Assembly (NCBI GenBank): GCA_013396755.1
Contig: VWZF01005260.1
Location: forward strand, 496,001 to 560,000
Source: Sclerurus mexicanus
Taxonomy: Eukaryota; Chordata; Aves; Passeriformes; Furnariidae
DNA: 64,000 bases
Direction: 5' to 3'
The position numbers and the translations under genes are program-made. The notes beneath the pieces are model-generated. The model was given only the letters and a program-made list of their open reading frames with translations, was not told where the DNA came from and did no database searches. Position 1 is the stretch's first letter, and each line of letters starts with the position of its first letter. Positions 25,201 through 36,683 of this stretch are shown here, in pieces.

Positions 25201-27554
25201 GTATGGTATTCTTGATACAGCAGTGAGTTTTTTAATATTATTCAGAGGATTATTTCAATGTATTTACAAATTCAAAGTTGAATTGACACTGTTCTGCAAA
25301 AACACATTTTAAAGCCTGGTGAAACTTCAGAAAACATTCTGCTAGAAATTCTTTCTTTGAACTTTCCAAAAACTACCATGACTATCCCCTCCTTTTTTCT
25401 TAATTTTTTTTCCAGTTTGATTATCAGTATTTGCAATAACTAGTCATAGCAAACTAAGACAGACATAACATGTTATTTCTCAGAACAAGATTTTACTGTG
25501 CAGCTACAAATGATTTCTTTCCCCTTGAGTAAGAATTCAGGCACCAAGAATGAGAGGAAGAAGTATCTTGCATGTGTTAGGCAAGTGTCCCTCTCTGGTA
25601 TCACAGTCTCCTCTGCATTACAGCCACAGAGCACAGTATGGAACTGCCTCGCAAATGCAACTAGTAGAATTTTCCTGGATGGAAATCCAACATGAAGAGG
25701 AAAACTTCCCTCCTAAACACATGCACATACATGTACACACACTACCTACCAAAAACTAGATAACAAACTGGATACATAGCTGTTAATTACTTCATGTGGC
25801 TGTAATGTTTAAATATTCATCTGTAAATACTTTACATTGGTTTATGTTTTTCATATAGCTAAAAATCTCAAATAGAGAATTTTTAATTCTCTCTTCTGCA
25901 CGAAGCACTACTAAAAATACTGCTTTCTTAGATCATTACCTTGGTTCTGTTCATACTGCATATATAATATTCAGCATTTTCGACAGCTTCCTTTTTTGTC
26001 TTAGAAAAGGGTGAAATGTAAAGCTTAGAAATGTCTAAGCTTTCAGTTCTCCATTTTTCTAATTAGAATTTGCTTCTGTTTTTTCCCAGTAGGGACAGCG
26101 AGACTCGTCATGAAAAGAGAAGTTGATCCCTTAAAGGCTTACTTAAACCATCCTTATTGACAAGGATAAGTGGCTTTGTGACTTGTGATGCTGAAGAATA
26201 GGGTTTACATGTGCACTTCAGAAGAAGCACACACAGGCCTTGCAATTTCATTACGGGAATGTTTGTTGTATTTTTTAGAAAACACAGTGCAAAATTACAC
26301 TTTGTAAATATAAACATATGTATAGGGAAGGCCATACACAAACTTTAGGCATTGCAAGTCACCTCTTTTCCCTTACACATTGTTGGAGCTAGCTCAGGAA
26401 GCATTGCCCTACTGCCAGCAGTACATACTCCTTGAACAGGTTCAGGCTTTCTGCTCATGGAGGTTGATGACTCTGTAGCATCCCAGTGCTGACTGTGATA
26501 CATTGGTTATAATCACAAAAACTGAGGAGTAGCCACCATGAGAAAGTGTCTCCTTCCAGCAGCACAAAGCAGTGAGGCACAACCCAGAAGTGGTATTTGA
26601 GAAAACCTATGATAGGAAGTTTCAGATGTGATATTTGATTCTAGCAGAAGGAAGAAGGAAGGAAAGTAAGTAAACATGAAGTTCGACTTCATGCTGGAAG
26701 AGCAAGTGCACTCCAAACAGCGTGACTGTATGCTCACACTTTTGATTTTAAAGATGATGCAAAGTTTACTCATTGCTAAGCATAATAGATACATAATAGA
26801 ACCCTGTTATTGTTGTATCTGGTCTCAGGGCAAAGACTGGCTCACTTCATTCTCTCTAATCTAGCCAAGCATAACAGTTCTCTAGAGAAAAATATATCAA
26901 AAATGGATACTGGTATAGTTCATCCTGTGTAAATGCAGCACTCTCCGTCACATGAAAGGTTGCACATAAACATGAATTTTCAAGCACTATACAACATAAA
27001 ATGTATGCATACTGACATTTCAGAACTGAGTATTTTTACATTTATGGAAAAAACAATAGGTATAAAATCTGTAGGAAAAAAAAGAAATAATGGGGATAAA
27101 ACATTACTTGGTATAGCTGTATTTCTGAAAACGAGATTTTCCTCTTATGAAAAGAAATTCTGACTAAATTTTGGAAGAAATGTGTACAAAAGCCCATCTT
27201 TATTGCCATGCATGTCTGATGGGAACTAGGTTCCAAGTACGCAGAAATATTTTTTTCTATAAATTTACAGAAATATGTAGCATATAGTGTTAAACTAGAA
27301 GTAAATTGTTTGACAGCATACAGCAGTGTTCAACCCACCATAATATATAAGGTCCAAAATTCTTTCCTGTTCACCCCCAAGTATAATCTGGAGCAACTCA
27401 CTGAAATAAATAGAATGATTCCAAATAAAGAAGATACAGCTATGAAACTGAATTATCACACAAACCAATTAAAATTGCTTAAGCACTTTTGGAAAGTGAA
27501 GCAGTTTTATTCTACTGCACCAACTATGGTACCTAACTTGAGCCACCATCCTTG
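16236..27554. other. Unassigned AT-rich noncoding DNA
   Basis: About 11 kb without a recognised gene or named interspersed repeat. It holds the 28-bp duplication at 17260-17314, a perfect inverted repeat at 17167-17182 (AGCTAGC-TG-GCTAGCT), an A-run at 18082-18094, an AG-rich patch near 21940-21970 and T-rich runs near 22386-22410. Reading frames are all under 95 codons and unrecognised. Confidence 0.5.
17260..17314. repeat. 28-bp direct duplication
   Basis: 'caccttttattttatcac' followed by TACTAC occurs starting at 17260 and again 28 bp later, with the copies identical over about 25 bp. It is probably a recent replication-slippage event. Confidence 0.85.
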
Positions 27555-27659
27555 AAGGTATGGTTTAGTGGTTTAGTGGTGGACTAACTGGTGCTGGGCT
27601 AACAGCTGAGCTCAGTGATCTCAAGGTCTTCTCCAACTTAAATGATTCTATGATTCTGT
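27555..27659 (+). mobile_element. CR1 LINE, short 3' end
   Basis: 'tggtttagtggt..ggactaactggtgctgggctaa' is followed by 'ctcagtgatctcaaggtcttctccaactt', 'aaatgattctatgattctg' and then flanking DNA. This is the last ~100 bp of a CR1 of the 'tttagtggtggac' 3'-UTR type. The repeated GGTTTAGT near 27563 is a small local duplication. Confidence 0.88.
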
Positions 27660-30483
27660 AATTTTGTAGCTTGGTGCTTTCCTGAGTATTTATTTCTGTA
27701 TTTTATTTGAACTTGTAGGGATGCTGTTCCCCTTAATAAAGCTTTAGTAATTCACTCTGGCTAGAAATGTGGTTTGTGACTAACTTTCAGAGGAAATATT
27801 TTCTATAATGACCTACCACAAGAGCATTTCTTTTCTCTTAGTAGTAACAACACTAAGAATATGCCAACAAAACTAACTTCTTACAAAAAGCAGGGGATTG
27901 AAACCTCTTTTAACCAGTAAAACTTCTATAACTGTATTATACCAATTTACAGGAATGCAAGGAAGATAAAGTTTAGCATCAGTGTGCAAGGCAAGTATAT
28001 CCCAGGACTCTGTCTATATGAGTTTATCAGTTCTGTAGCATATTCTTATGTTCTGCTACTTATGGAAAACTGAGTAGTTTCCCCACAACAGTGTGCATTT
28101 GAGCTGTGTTTAATTAATATCTGTATTTTAATCTTCATAACTTGGACAAAATCATGCAAAACCCATGTAAAATTAGACACATGCATTTGCTCAGCATTTC
28201 TTGCTTTGCAATAAAGAGTACCAATTTGGAGCCTCCTAATTTATCTGGCAATGTATTGGTTTCTAACTGTAAATAAATTCAAGGCTGTAATTGACTTTTC
28301 TCTGCCACACAAATCTGTAGAACTACTTCAAAGTGCTTCAGCTGGATGATAAAGCTCAAAAATTGAGAAAGCTGTGCCCATCTAATAAGTTCTCAAAGGC
28401 TCATAAGGTTTATCTAAGGGTTCCTAGAAAATACAAGTTCAATTTCTGTGGAAACAATTTTTCACTGCATTCCCCAAGGTCAGTAAAACTCTTAGAATGC
28501 AATTGCAGAGTATAAATGCAATACTTTGAACAACTTTCCATTATGCTGATTCACACTTCAAAATTTGCATTCTACCTTCCCAGCAAAAGAATTGACAGGA
28601 GACACCAGAGGTTAAGCATGAAGTTAACTACAAAATGACAGTTACGGTTATGAAAAGGAAGGCGTGCATCTGATTTGTAAAGGTCAAGTCATGATTTGTG
28701 TGGGCACCTCAAGAGGCAGCTGAGGCTCTACAGTGCTCCCATAGGAACCCATCCTGCTACTCTATTTTTAGAGCTTCTGATAAGTCTGAAACCTAATGTG
28801 GATATCTTTTATACATGTAAAATTTCTGCCTCAAATTTAATTTTAAAGAATATTAATATTTACCCATTGATTTAAAAAATCTTGAGAGGAAATGTCAACA
28901 TTAATGAATCTTCTTCAAATGTTGAGTGTAGCAATTCCCTTAAAAATGTAAGGACTAAAAAGTTTGATGAGAAAGTACCTTAATTTTCCAAGATATTTCC
29001 TTATTAACAGAATTCATCATTATAAAAATTTGGCTTTCATTCTTCAATTCATTCAAATAGTAATCGAGCTGATGCATGATGCAATACCAGAACACGCTAA
29101 ATCCCAAAGTGACCTCATCAAATTCTGCACAGTCAAAACAAAAATGACTGTGAGGCTGCATGTGAATATCAGCTAGTCAAACTGGTTACAAGTTCTTTAA
29201 TAGAATATGAATAGCTCAGTATTTTGGTTTATGTATGTTTCAACACCTAGTGAATATTCACCAAGGATACTGGGTAGCATTTGAGTATAATTCTCCTGAC
29301 TTAGCTGGCTTTGACTATCCTATCGGAGACTTCCTGCTACTTGTTTGCAGGAAACGGTTGCTCTGTATGCAATAATATTGGAAAGAATGATGCAATTTAT
29401 ACAGAAAATCTCTAAGATACCATTGCCATGCTAATCTATAATGACCAATTAAAGACATACAACATGAAATGCAAAACAAAATCTACTAGTTAATCAGGTT
29501 GTTCAGTCCTAGACAGTGAAGCCTGAAATTTTCCTTTTGTACCTTAGTGCTTTCAATTATTCTCTCCGCTACTCCATGAAGTTTATTTAACACCACCATG
29601 ATGAGTTTAAGACTTTATTTTTCTTGTCAGACTAGTTTTCCTGTGACTGTATTGCTAAGGTGTTAACAATAATTTAAATAATATGCTAAAGCAATCACTA
29701 GAGCAATAAACTTAATGACCTGTCTTTGTAATTGAAATGAGAAGCAAAATATACTTGGAGCAAAACTACAGTGCAGCTCAGAACCATGCTGATTATGCCT
29801 CTGAAATCTCCTGTCCTCTGAGCAAGGTTAATCTAAATCTCAAAATCCTAAACATCAAATCTTGAGAAAGTGAATGACTAAACATTGCCACTCAAGCGCC
29901 ACTGGTGCCCCTAAGGAAAGGCAGTGAATTGCTAGTTACTTTCAAGCCTGGGAATCATGGTAATCTTAACACTTAATCAAGCTACATGGATTTTCCCACT
30001 GAAGAGAAAGTAAAGAGAAATCAATAATATGATTCTTCAACAGAGACTTAGAGACACTCTAAGTTTAATTGCTGCAAATCAAATTAAAGGATTAAAGGTG
30101 TTAGAGGAATTTAAATTTTTTAATTCTCATGTCCAAAATTATCACTCTGAGAATCTCCATAATGATCACTTTAGAACAAATACTATGTTTTAGTGACAGT
30201 TGTAAAATATGACCTTTAAAACCACTGATACAGCTCCTTATTTTTAACTACCCACATCAAAGGAGGCATTAGACCTTTCCCACTTTTTATTTCCTTTCTA
30301 AGTCTTACAAAGAGCAAAGTATAATGAAGTCTTAACAGGACATTAGACTCATTTTTTCTTTTTAGAGCAATGTAGTTATCCATCTATCCTTAGCCTCTAG
30401 TTTCCTTTTATCAATGGAAAAATGGAAATATAAATAAAAATATTTAAATTTAAATAATTAAAAAACCCAGTTCCCTCTTGACT

Positions 30484-30570
30484 CTTTTGTTGTTGTTGTT
30501 GTTGTTGTTGTTTGGGTTCTTTTGTTTTGGTTTTGTTTTGGTTGGTTGGGGTTTTTTTTGGGGGGGGGAG
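30484..30570. repeat. (GTT)n microsatellite passing into T/G-rich tract and poly-G
   Basis: About eight GTT units (30488-30512) are followed by TTTTGG/TTGG units and end in a T8G9 stretch at about 30551-30568. The G-runs could form a G-quadruplex in single-stranded DNA or RNA. The Asn/Lys-rich antisense frame at 30450-30644 is an artefact of the repeat. Confidence 0.9.
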
Positions 30571-31858
30571 GAGTTTATTAGGCGAAGCGGGAAATTGTTA
30601 CTTTGAGAGTATGGAAACTTGGCAGAAAACAAACCTGCTTGCATTCCTCAGAGATCAAAGGGCCTGGAAATACTGGGTTTAATTTCTGATTAGAACCAAT
30701 TTGTCACTGTAAATCCAGTTATGTTCAATAAGATCCTGAATGCACAGAGTGGGTTACACTGTGAGTCTGGTCTCATTCATGACTACAGAGTCACCAATAG
30801 TGCAGTTACTGGAGAAACTGATTATATATTCTTTTATATTGCCAGTGGTAAATTCACTAGACCTGCAACGGATAAGTGTATAGCACTATACACAGTGTGT
30901 TCCCGAATATAACCCAACACAGCTGGAGGCACAAATCTTACCAAAGAGGCATCCTTACTTTGGGGAGGGGAGAGTAGTAAGCCTGTCTTGTCTATAAGGT
31001 GGTTGTATTCTCATTGGCTACCACTGAGGATTCCAAATGCCAAGTTATACTTTTGGGAGAAGTGAAGGAGTCAAATATTCTCTTACTGTTGTCAAAAATG
31101 TGGTGGGCAGGGAACCTATTTACAAAGATTTACAAAGAGAGATTACTAGGACTGGATCTTACACAAGGTCAGAACAAAACTGTGACACCTCAGTATCATG
31201 CTCTCTTCCACCTGTCTGATTGCAGCAAAAAGGGTTATTCAGCCTCTCCCTGATAACTTGTCACACTCAGCATGTTGTCATGCCCACAGAAATCCCATCA
31301 CCACATATCTCATGGCATATCTCATGGCTGTAGGTGTTATTCCTATAGAAACGCATACTTAGAAAATTACTGGTCAGATTTGTGTTTTGGTTTATATTTT
31401 TTTCTATAAGGAAACAATACACTGGTGTTAGAAACCACAGGAGAATTTTCTTTGCATAGATAATTTTCAAATGGATGAGCAGTCAAATGCCAGTATGCCC
31501 TATTTCCTCTTTGAATAAAGCTCAGTTTGCCTTAACACCTATAAACATCTTAGATTCTAACACACAAGAATGGGCTCCCAAGTCTCATATAAAGGTCATA
31601 CAAGGGCCTCTTGAGAAAATCTGAAGGCTAAAGTATTTCATATATATATATGGTCCTATCTCTTCAAAATACACCCCCACAGTACAACTAATAGTGAAAA
31701 AGACTGGGGCAACATATTGATGGCACTGGCCATCAGAAAATAACTAATGCTTTGAACAAATATAATTATTCCCACTCCAATACTATGCAGTGTATCAGAG
31801 CTCTTAAATGAAATTTCTGACCTTACCACATCATCTTAATTTAATTTCAAAACTTTTT

Positions 31859-31992
31859 AAAAGATAGGAAAATGAAGAGATAATGAAAGAAGAATAAGAG
31901 AGCAATTTTCACTACATGCTTTGAAAAAAGATAGGAAAATGAAGAGATAATGAAAGAAGAATAAGAGAGCAATTTTCACTACATGCTTTGAA
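31859..31992. repeat. 67-bp perfect tandem duplication
   Basis: The segment starting 'aaaagataggaaaatgaag' and ending 'actacatgctttgaa' occurs at 31859-31925 and again at 31926-31992 with no difference that I can see. The lack of divergence suggests a young duplication, or an assembly or read artefact. Confidence 0.95.
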
Positions 31993-32779
31993 AAGCAGCA
32001 GAGAAAAGGAAAGCTTTAGCCAGTAGAAAAGGGAGAGAAGACAAAGACCAAATAGTTCTGTCTCCCACAAGTATTACTGATATTATATTTAATCCTGATA
32101 ATCCTTCATTTAGCCTCTTGGATAAACATTTTTTCTTGCACCAGTTAGATGGGGACAGATCAACTCTTTGTGCATGGTACTGGAACAAATTCCCTGTGTG
32201 ACTTAAGTCCAATGGCAAATCAATGAGGTCATCTTACTTTTATAGTGGGTGAATTATGCTCAGTCTTTAGACCAAGTTCTTAACACCTGCAATGCCTTTT
32301 TCCTACTTTTCAAATCTCTGGGATTTACCTTTTCCCAAGTTTCATTGAGTCATCTCTTTTTACTACTTCTCTAGTAAGAACTGGTTCTTACTGTAATGCA
32401 GGAAGGATAAAGTATACTGCAAAAGGTGAGTAATAATTGTTCAAACCCTCTACTATAATAAAAAATATTACATTCTAATATTTCTGCCCCTACCCTAATT
32501 CTTTGCTAAAAATCTGAAAAAGTTTCAATCCTTTCATTTCTGTACATAGCAAAAAAGAGTTAAGTAATAACAGGCACAAAGAACCAAGCCAGATAAGGTT
32601 TTTCCCTCTCAGATTTTGCTTCTGCTACACTTACGACATTGAAATGTCATTAGTGTTTGTGTAGAGAGATTGGTTAGACCCAAAGCTGGAGGAGAATGAA
32701 AAGAAAGAAACTTTTTATAGAATTCAGTGTGTCATCTTTTTGCCTGTCCAGTTCCAAATGCCATGAAATCAAGTCTTGG

Positions 32780-32891
32780 GGTTTTTTTGTTTGTTTTGCT
32801 TTTTGTTTGGGCTTGTTTGTTTTGTTGTTGTTGCTTTGTTTGTTTTGTTGTTGTTGTTGTTGTTGTTTGTTTTGTTTGTTTTTACTTTTTG
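32780..32891. repeat. GTTTT / GTT compound simple repeat
   Basis: A T/G-only stretch alternates TTTGTTTG and (GTT)n blocks, with about six uninterrupted GTT units near 32848-32867. Gln/Lys/Asn-rich antisense and Phe/Leu/Val/Cys-rich sense frames across it come from the low complexity. Confidence 0.9.
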
Positions 32892-34251
32892 CTTTTCTCT
32901 TCATACTAGCCTCCTCGTATTTTCAAGAGAAAGTAATAAAACTATTATTTTTCTGAGCTGCTGATTTTTTTCTACTCTCATTTCAGAATGTCTCCAATGC
33001 TAAAAGGAAGAAAAGATGGAAGACTAATGCTGATAAAAGGCTAAATGGTACTCACCTCATTCACAAAAAGCAAAAACTTTGAATTTGAAAGCTCTCATTT
33101 CCTCTCTACTTTAGGGGAAAAAATAAAAACAGTTTCCAATGGCTTTCTTATAATTAGATTTTATTACATAATTAAAAAACAGTATATGGTGATTAATATA
33201 ACAATTATTCAGGTCAAGTACAGCTACTAGAATAATTCAAAAAATCTATTTGGACTGCTATGAAGTTTTTAAAACAGTGATTAAAAGGCATTTGTTTGAT
33301 GAACATTGGCTATATTTATCTAATATGAAATGGATCAATATTCCATTTCATTCCTAAGTATTATTTTTAGTTAAAATTTTTATATGGCATTTCAGAGTAA
33401 ATCCAAGATAGTTTCCTTACTTTGTGTGGTATATCAAGTTTATGAGAATAAACAAAGGAGGAACACATCAAACTATGATATTCTATAAGGTTTTCTCTGT
33501 ATTCAGAGACAACAAGAAAAGGTTAAAGCATTCCCACATCTGTTGAGTTCATCTTGGGTTGTTTTTGTTCCACCCTGAGAAAGCATAGTTGAATACTGAA
33601 AGATAGAGGAACAAGCAATCAAACAAACAAAAAAACAAACACAAAAAACTCACTGCCAAAACATTAAGAGGAACAGCAGATATTAATCATCAGATAATGA
33701 AAACAAAAATACATAAAGCAATAATTTTTAATGTGATTTTTGCCATTTCTAATTTGTTCTAATCTGTTCTCTGTCTTTTCTGATCTGCCCTGGACACTTG
33801 AGGCAAGCACCTTGTTACAGAAAAAAAATAAATGTATTCAAACAAAAACTCTCTGGTCAGATAAATTCTAGCAGCAGATAGAAGTTACCAAGTTAAAACA
33901 AAAATCACAATGAAGCTATCCAATCTGAATGACAAAAAGGGTCTCATTTTCTATTGGGAACAAACAGAGGGTTGCACAACTAGATAACTATGATGAGAAA
34001 CATGATACTTTAATTTGGGGGGGAAAAAAACCCAAACAAAAACCAACCGAAATCAAAAATACTCTATGGGCCAGTATCCTACTGATATGTAGATAGTTGT
34101 TTCTAAGAAAACATGGAAAACCTGTTACCAATGAAATTAAACTCATGCTGTAAAACACTGATAAAAAAGTAGCAGCTTCTAGCATAAACTGATGCAAACT
34201 TCACACCTTTAGAGAGGAAAATGTCAATCCCACAGCTGGGTAAACACACCA

Positions 34252-35309
34252 TGTGATGGGTGAGCAATTGGCTCACAGGTCGAGCACAGAGGGTAATAAT
34301 GAATGGTGTGACATCAGACTAGTGACCTGTCACTAGTGGGGTTCCATAGGGCTCCATCTTGGGCCCTGTGCTCTTCAACATCTTCATAAATGACTTGGAC
34401 ACAGGACTGGAAGAAACACTCAGCAAGTTTGCAGATGACACAAAACTGGGAGGTGCTCTTGACTCCCTGGCCTTAGGGAGGCTCTGCAGAGAGACCTTGA
34501 TAAATTAGAGGGCTGGGCAATCATCAGCCATATGAAGTTCAACAAGTGAAAGTGGTGAATTCTGTACCTGGGATGGGGCAACCCTAGGTGTTTGTACAGA
34601 CTTGGGAATGAGATGTTGGAAAGTAGTGCCATGGAAAGGGATCTGGGGGTCCTAGGTGATGGCAAGTTGAACATGAGTCAGCAGTGCCCTGGCAGCTGGG
34701 AGGGCCAACTGTGTCCTGAGGGCATCAGCCAAAGCATCACTAGCCAGTCAAGGGAGGGGATTGTTTTGCTCTGCTCTGCACTGGGGCGGCCTCACCTTGA
34801 ATATTGTGTGCAGTTTGGCAACAAAATATAAGAAAGATATTAAGCTCTTAAAGAGTGTCCAAAGGAGGGCAACGAAGAATGTGAAGGGCCTTGAGGGGAA
34901 GCCATATGTGGCTGAGGGCACTCGGTCTGTCCAGCCTGGAGAAGAGGAGACTGACAGGAGACCTCATTACAGTTACAACTTTCCTGTGAGGGGAAGAGGA
35001 GGGGCAGGCACTGATCTCTTCTCTATGGTGACCAAGGACAGGACCCAAGGGAATGGCCTGAAGTTGAATCAGGGCGGTTTAGGTTGGATATTAGGAAAAA
35101 GTTCTTCACCCAGAGAGTAGCTGGGCAATGGAACAGGCTCCCCAGGGAAATGATCACAGCACCAAGCCTGACAGAGTTCAAGAAGTGTTTGGATGATACT
35201 GTTGGGCACATGGTGTGACTGTTGGGAATGGGTGTATGGTATGGCCAGGAGTTGGACTCCATGACCCTTGTGGGTCCCTTCCAACTTGAAATATTCTGTG
35301 ATTCTGTGA
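34252..35309 (+). mobile_element. CR1 LINE, 3' fragment with reverse-transcriptase remnant (longest copy here)
   Basis: The left part encodes the end of the CR1 reverse transcriptase, with recognisable words GSILGPVLFNIFINDLD and then FADDTKLGG; the catalytic-type FADD is at 34428-34439. A premature stop (TAG, 34347-34349) replaces the glutamine expected in the VPQG motif, and another stop in the same frame follows near 34510, so the frame is dead. Further right are 'atgagtcagcagtg', 'gctctgcactggggcggcctcaccttgaatattgtgtgcag', 'ctggagaagaggagact' and 'caccaagcctgacagagttcaag', ending in 'cccttccaacttgaaatattctgtgattctg'. The 3' 190 bp closely match the fragment at 45722-45924, so the two belong to one subfamily. 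Confidence 0.95.
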
Positions 35310-36272
35310 AAATAACCTGTTAGTATCTCAAAAGTGTTGGTTTTACCACTCTGCTGTCTTTGCCCCTCCTGAGTTTAATCTCAGACAGTAGATCTACTGC
35401 TTCTAGAAATGCTATCAATGCTATTTTCAAGAAGTGGCTTCATTTACTTTATGATACTTAAGTTATACACATTTTAGGACTGCTCAAGAACTAGAATTAT
35501 TTCCATATTTATTTCCAAATCATGTCTCATGAAGATTTAGACATTCATGTCTAAATGGACCACTGAAGCATACTACAAGAAACTTCAGTTTACATCCCAG
35601 AATGCTAGTAAATTCACAGAGCACAAAAGAGCACAATACTGCTTTGAACCCAGAATACAGAACATTAGCCTGGCACAGGGACTGTGTTAGTAGGTCTGTC
35701 TCAAGAGAAATTAGTTCAAGCTCAGCATCATGTAGTCACAGAATCTTTGTAATGCTGTGTAAACTTTAGATTTTCTGTTTTCAGCACAAAGAAAGTAACT
35801 GTGAAAGCAGAAAGATCAAAGAAAAGCAACTACTCATACACCAGCACCTGTTATTACTTGTTAGAGCATAGACTTTACATGACAGAATGTCTTAAAAAAG
35901 AAAAACTTCAAATATCCTGACACTTGAATAGGACTTAAAAATGTTGTGAAGCATCAGTACTGCAGAAAAGGGCTGGAACAGTGTCAGATTGCTATGTCTC
36001 AGAAATGAGATGTTTAAGAAGAGAAAAAGTTCATGGCCAGAAGAATGGCACAATATGTTGCAGCCATGTCCTGGATATGGATGACTAAGGATAGAAAACT
36101 GCCAGGTATCTGTTTACAGAGTAAATATAACACTCTGAAAATCTGAAGAATGAATGTTTACTAAGAGGTTTCCTAGTTTTAATCTGAACACCTCAACTGG
36201 TCTACTAAAAGCAATTCTGTGGGAGTGGACTTACAGTATCAGGAATAGAAGAAGTCATGCCAGAAATGGATT
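35310..36272. other. Unassigned AT-rich noncoding DNA
   Basis: No gene or named repeat is seen between the CR1 tail and the LTR-like segment. Confidence 0.5.
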
Positions 36273-36640
36273 TGTGAAGAAAATGAAGAAGCCAGCCAAG
36301 ATGCCCCAATAACTGAAGTTTTCACTGTATTGTAAAATGGATTCACTGTCTTTTTTCCCTGAATCACCTTTCTTCTTCCCAAAATCCCTTGGGAGAATTC
36401 TTATCTCCCTACCTTAGTATGCAGGAATTCTTTCTTGCAGTGCTATGTGAAGTCCCCTTATTGGCCCTTAGTTAACCCTTTCCCCATTCATTGTAAAACC
36501 CTTAAATACCTTTGGCCATGTGAATTAACTCTCTCTCTCTGCGGTGGTCTCTGTGTGTCTCTCCCACAGGGCATCCCGAGGGACTGCAGAGTGTCTCTCC
36601 CACAGGGCATCCCGAGGGACTGCAGACTGCATGGGGGGGG
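36273..36640 (+). mobile_element. LTR-like segment (U3/promoter part), cut off by an assembly gap
   Basis: Starting at TGTGAAGAAAATG, the segment runs through 'gccagccaagatgcc', 'gttttcactgtattgtaaaatgg', 'tatgtgaagtccccttattgg', a TATA-like 'cccttaaatacc' near 36500 and 'gtgaattaactctctctctctgcggtgg', then a tandem 36-bp unit and a G9 run that stops at the N block. The layout resembles the U3 and R regions of an avian ERV LTR, possibly of a K-type family, but this is from general resemblance. The 3' part is missing in the gap, so neither the far end nor a flanking duplication can be checked. A unique-sequence CpG-containing promoter is the alternative. Confidence 0.5.
36555..36626 (+). repeat. 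36-bp exact tandem duplication next to the gap
   Basis: 'gtgtctctcccacagggcat' plus 'cccgagggactgcaga' occurs at 36555-36590 and again at 36591-36626, identical. A third copy begins with 'ctgcatggg' only in part, so the array may have continued into the gap. Each copy contains 'ctctcccacag|gg', which resembles a splice acceptor. Confidence 0.92.
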
Positions 36641-36683
36641 NNNNNNNNNNNNNNNNNNNNNNNNNNNNNNNNNNNNNNNNNNN
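36641..36683. other. Assembly gap (43 N)
   Basis: Forty-three undetermined bases follow a run of nine G. G-rich sequence is a common cause of sequencing dropout; the true missing length may differ from 43. Confidence 1.

Larger units (their letters stand above)
27660..34251. other. Unassigned AT-rich noncoding DNA
   Basis: About 6.6 kb with no gene recognised. It contains the T/G-rich simple repeats at 30484-30570 and 32780-32891, the 67-bp duplication at 31859-31992, a TA dinucleotide run at 31639-31650, an A-rich CAAA tract near 33620-33650 and a G7A7 junction at 34018-34031. Confidence 0.5.

Noticed and set aside
32674..32964. Gln/Asn/Lys-rich and Phe/Leu/Val/Cys-rich frames that resemble low-complexity or membrane proteins
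   Set aside because: They are translations of a GTT/GTTTT simple repeat in different frames.
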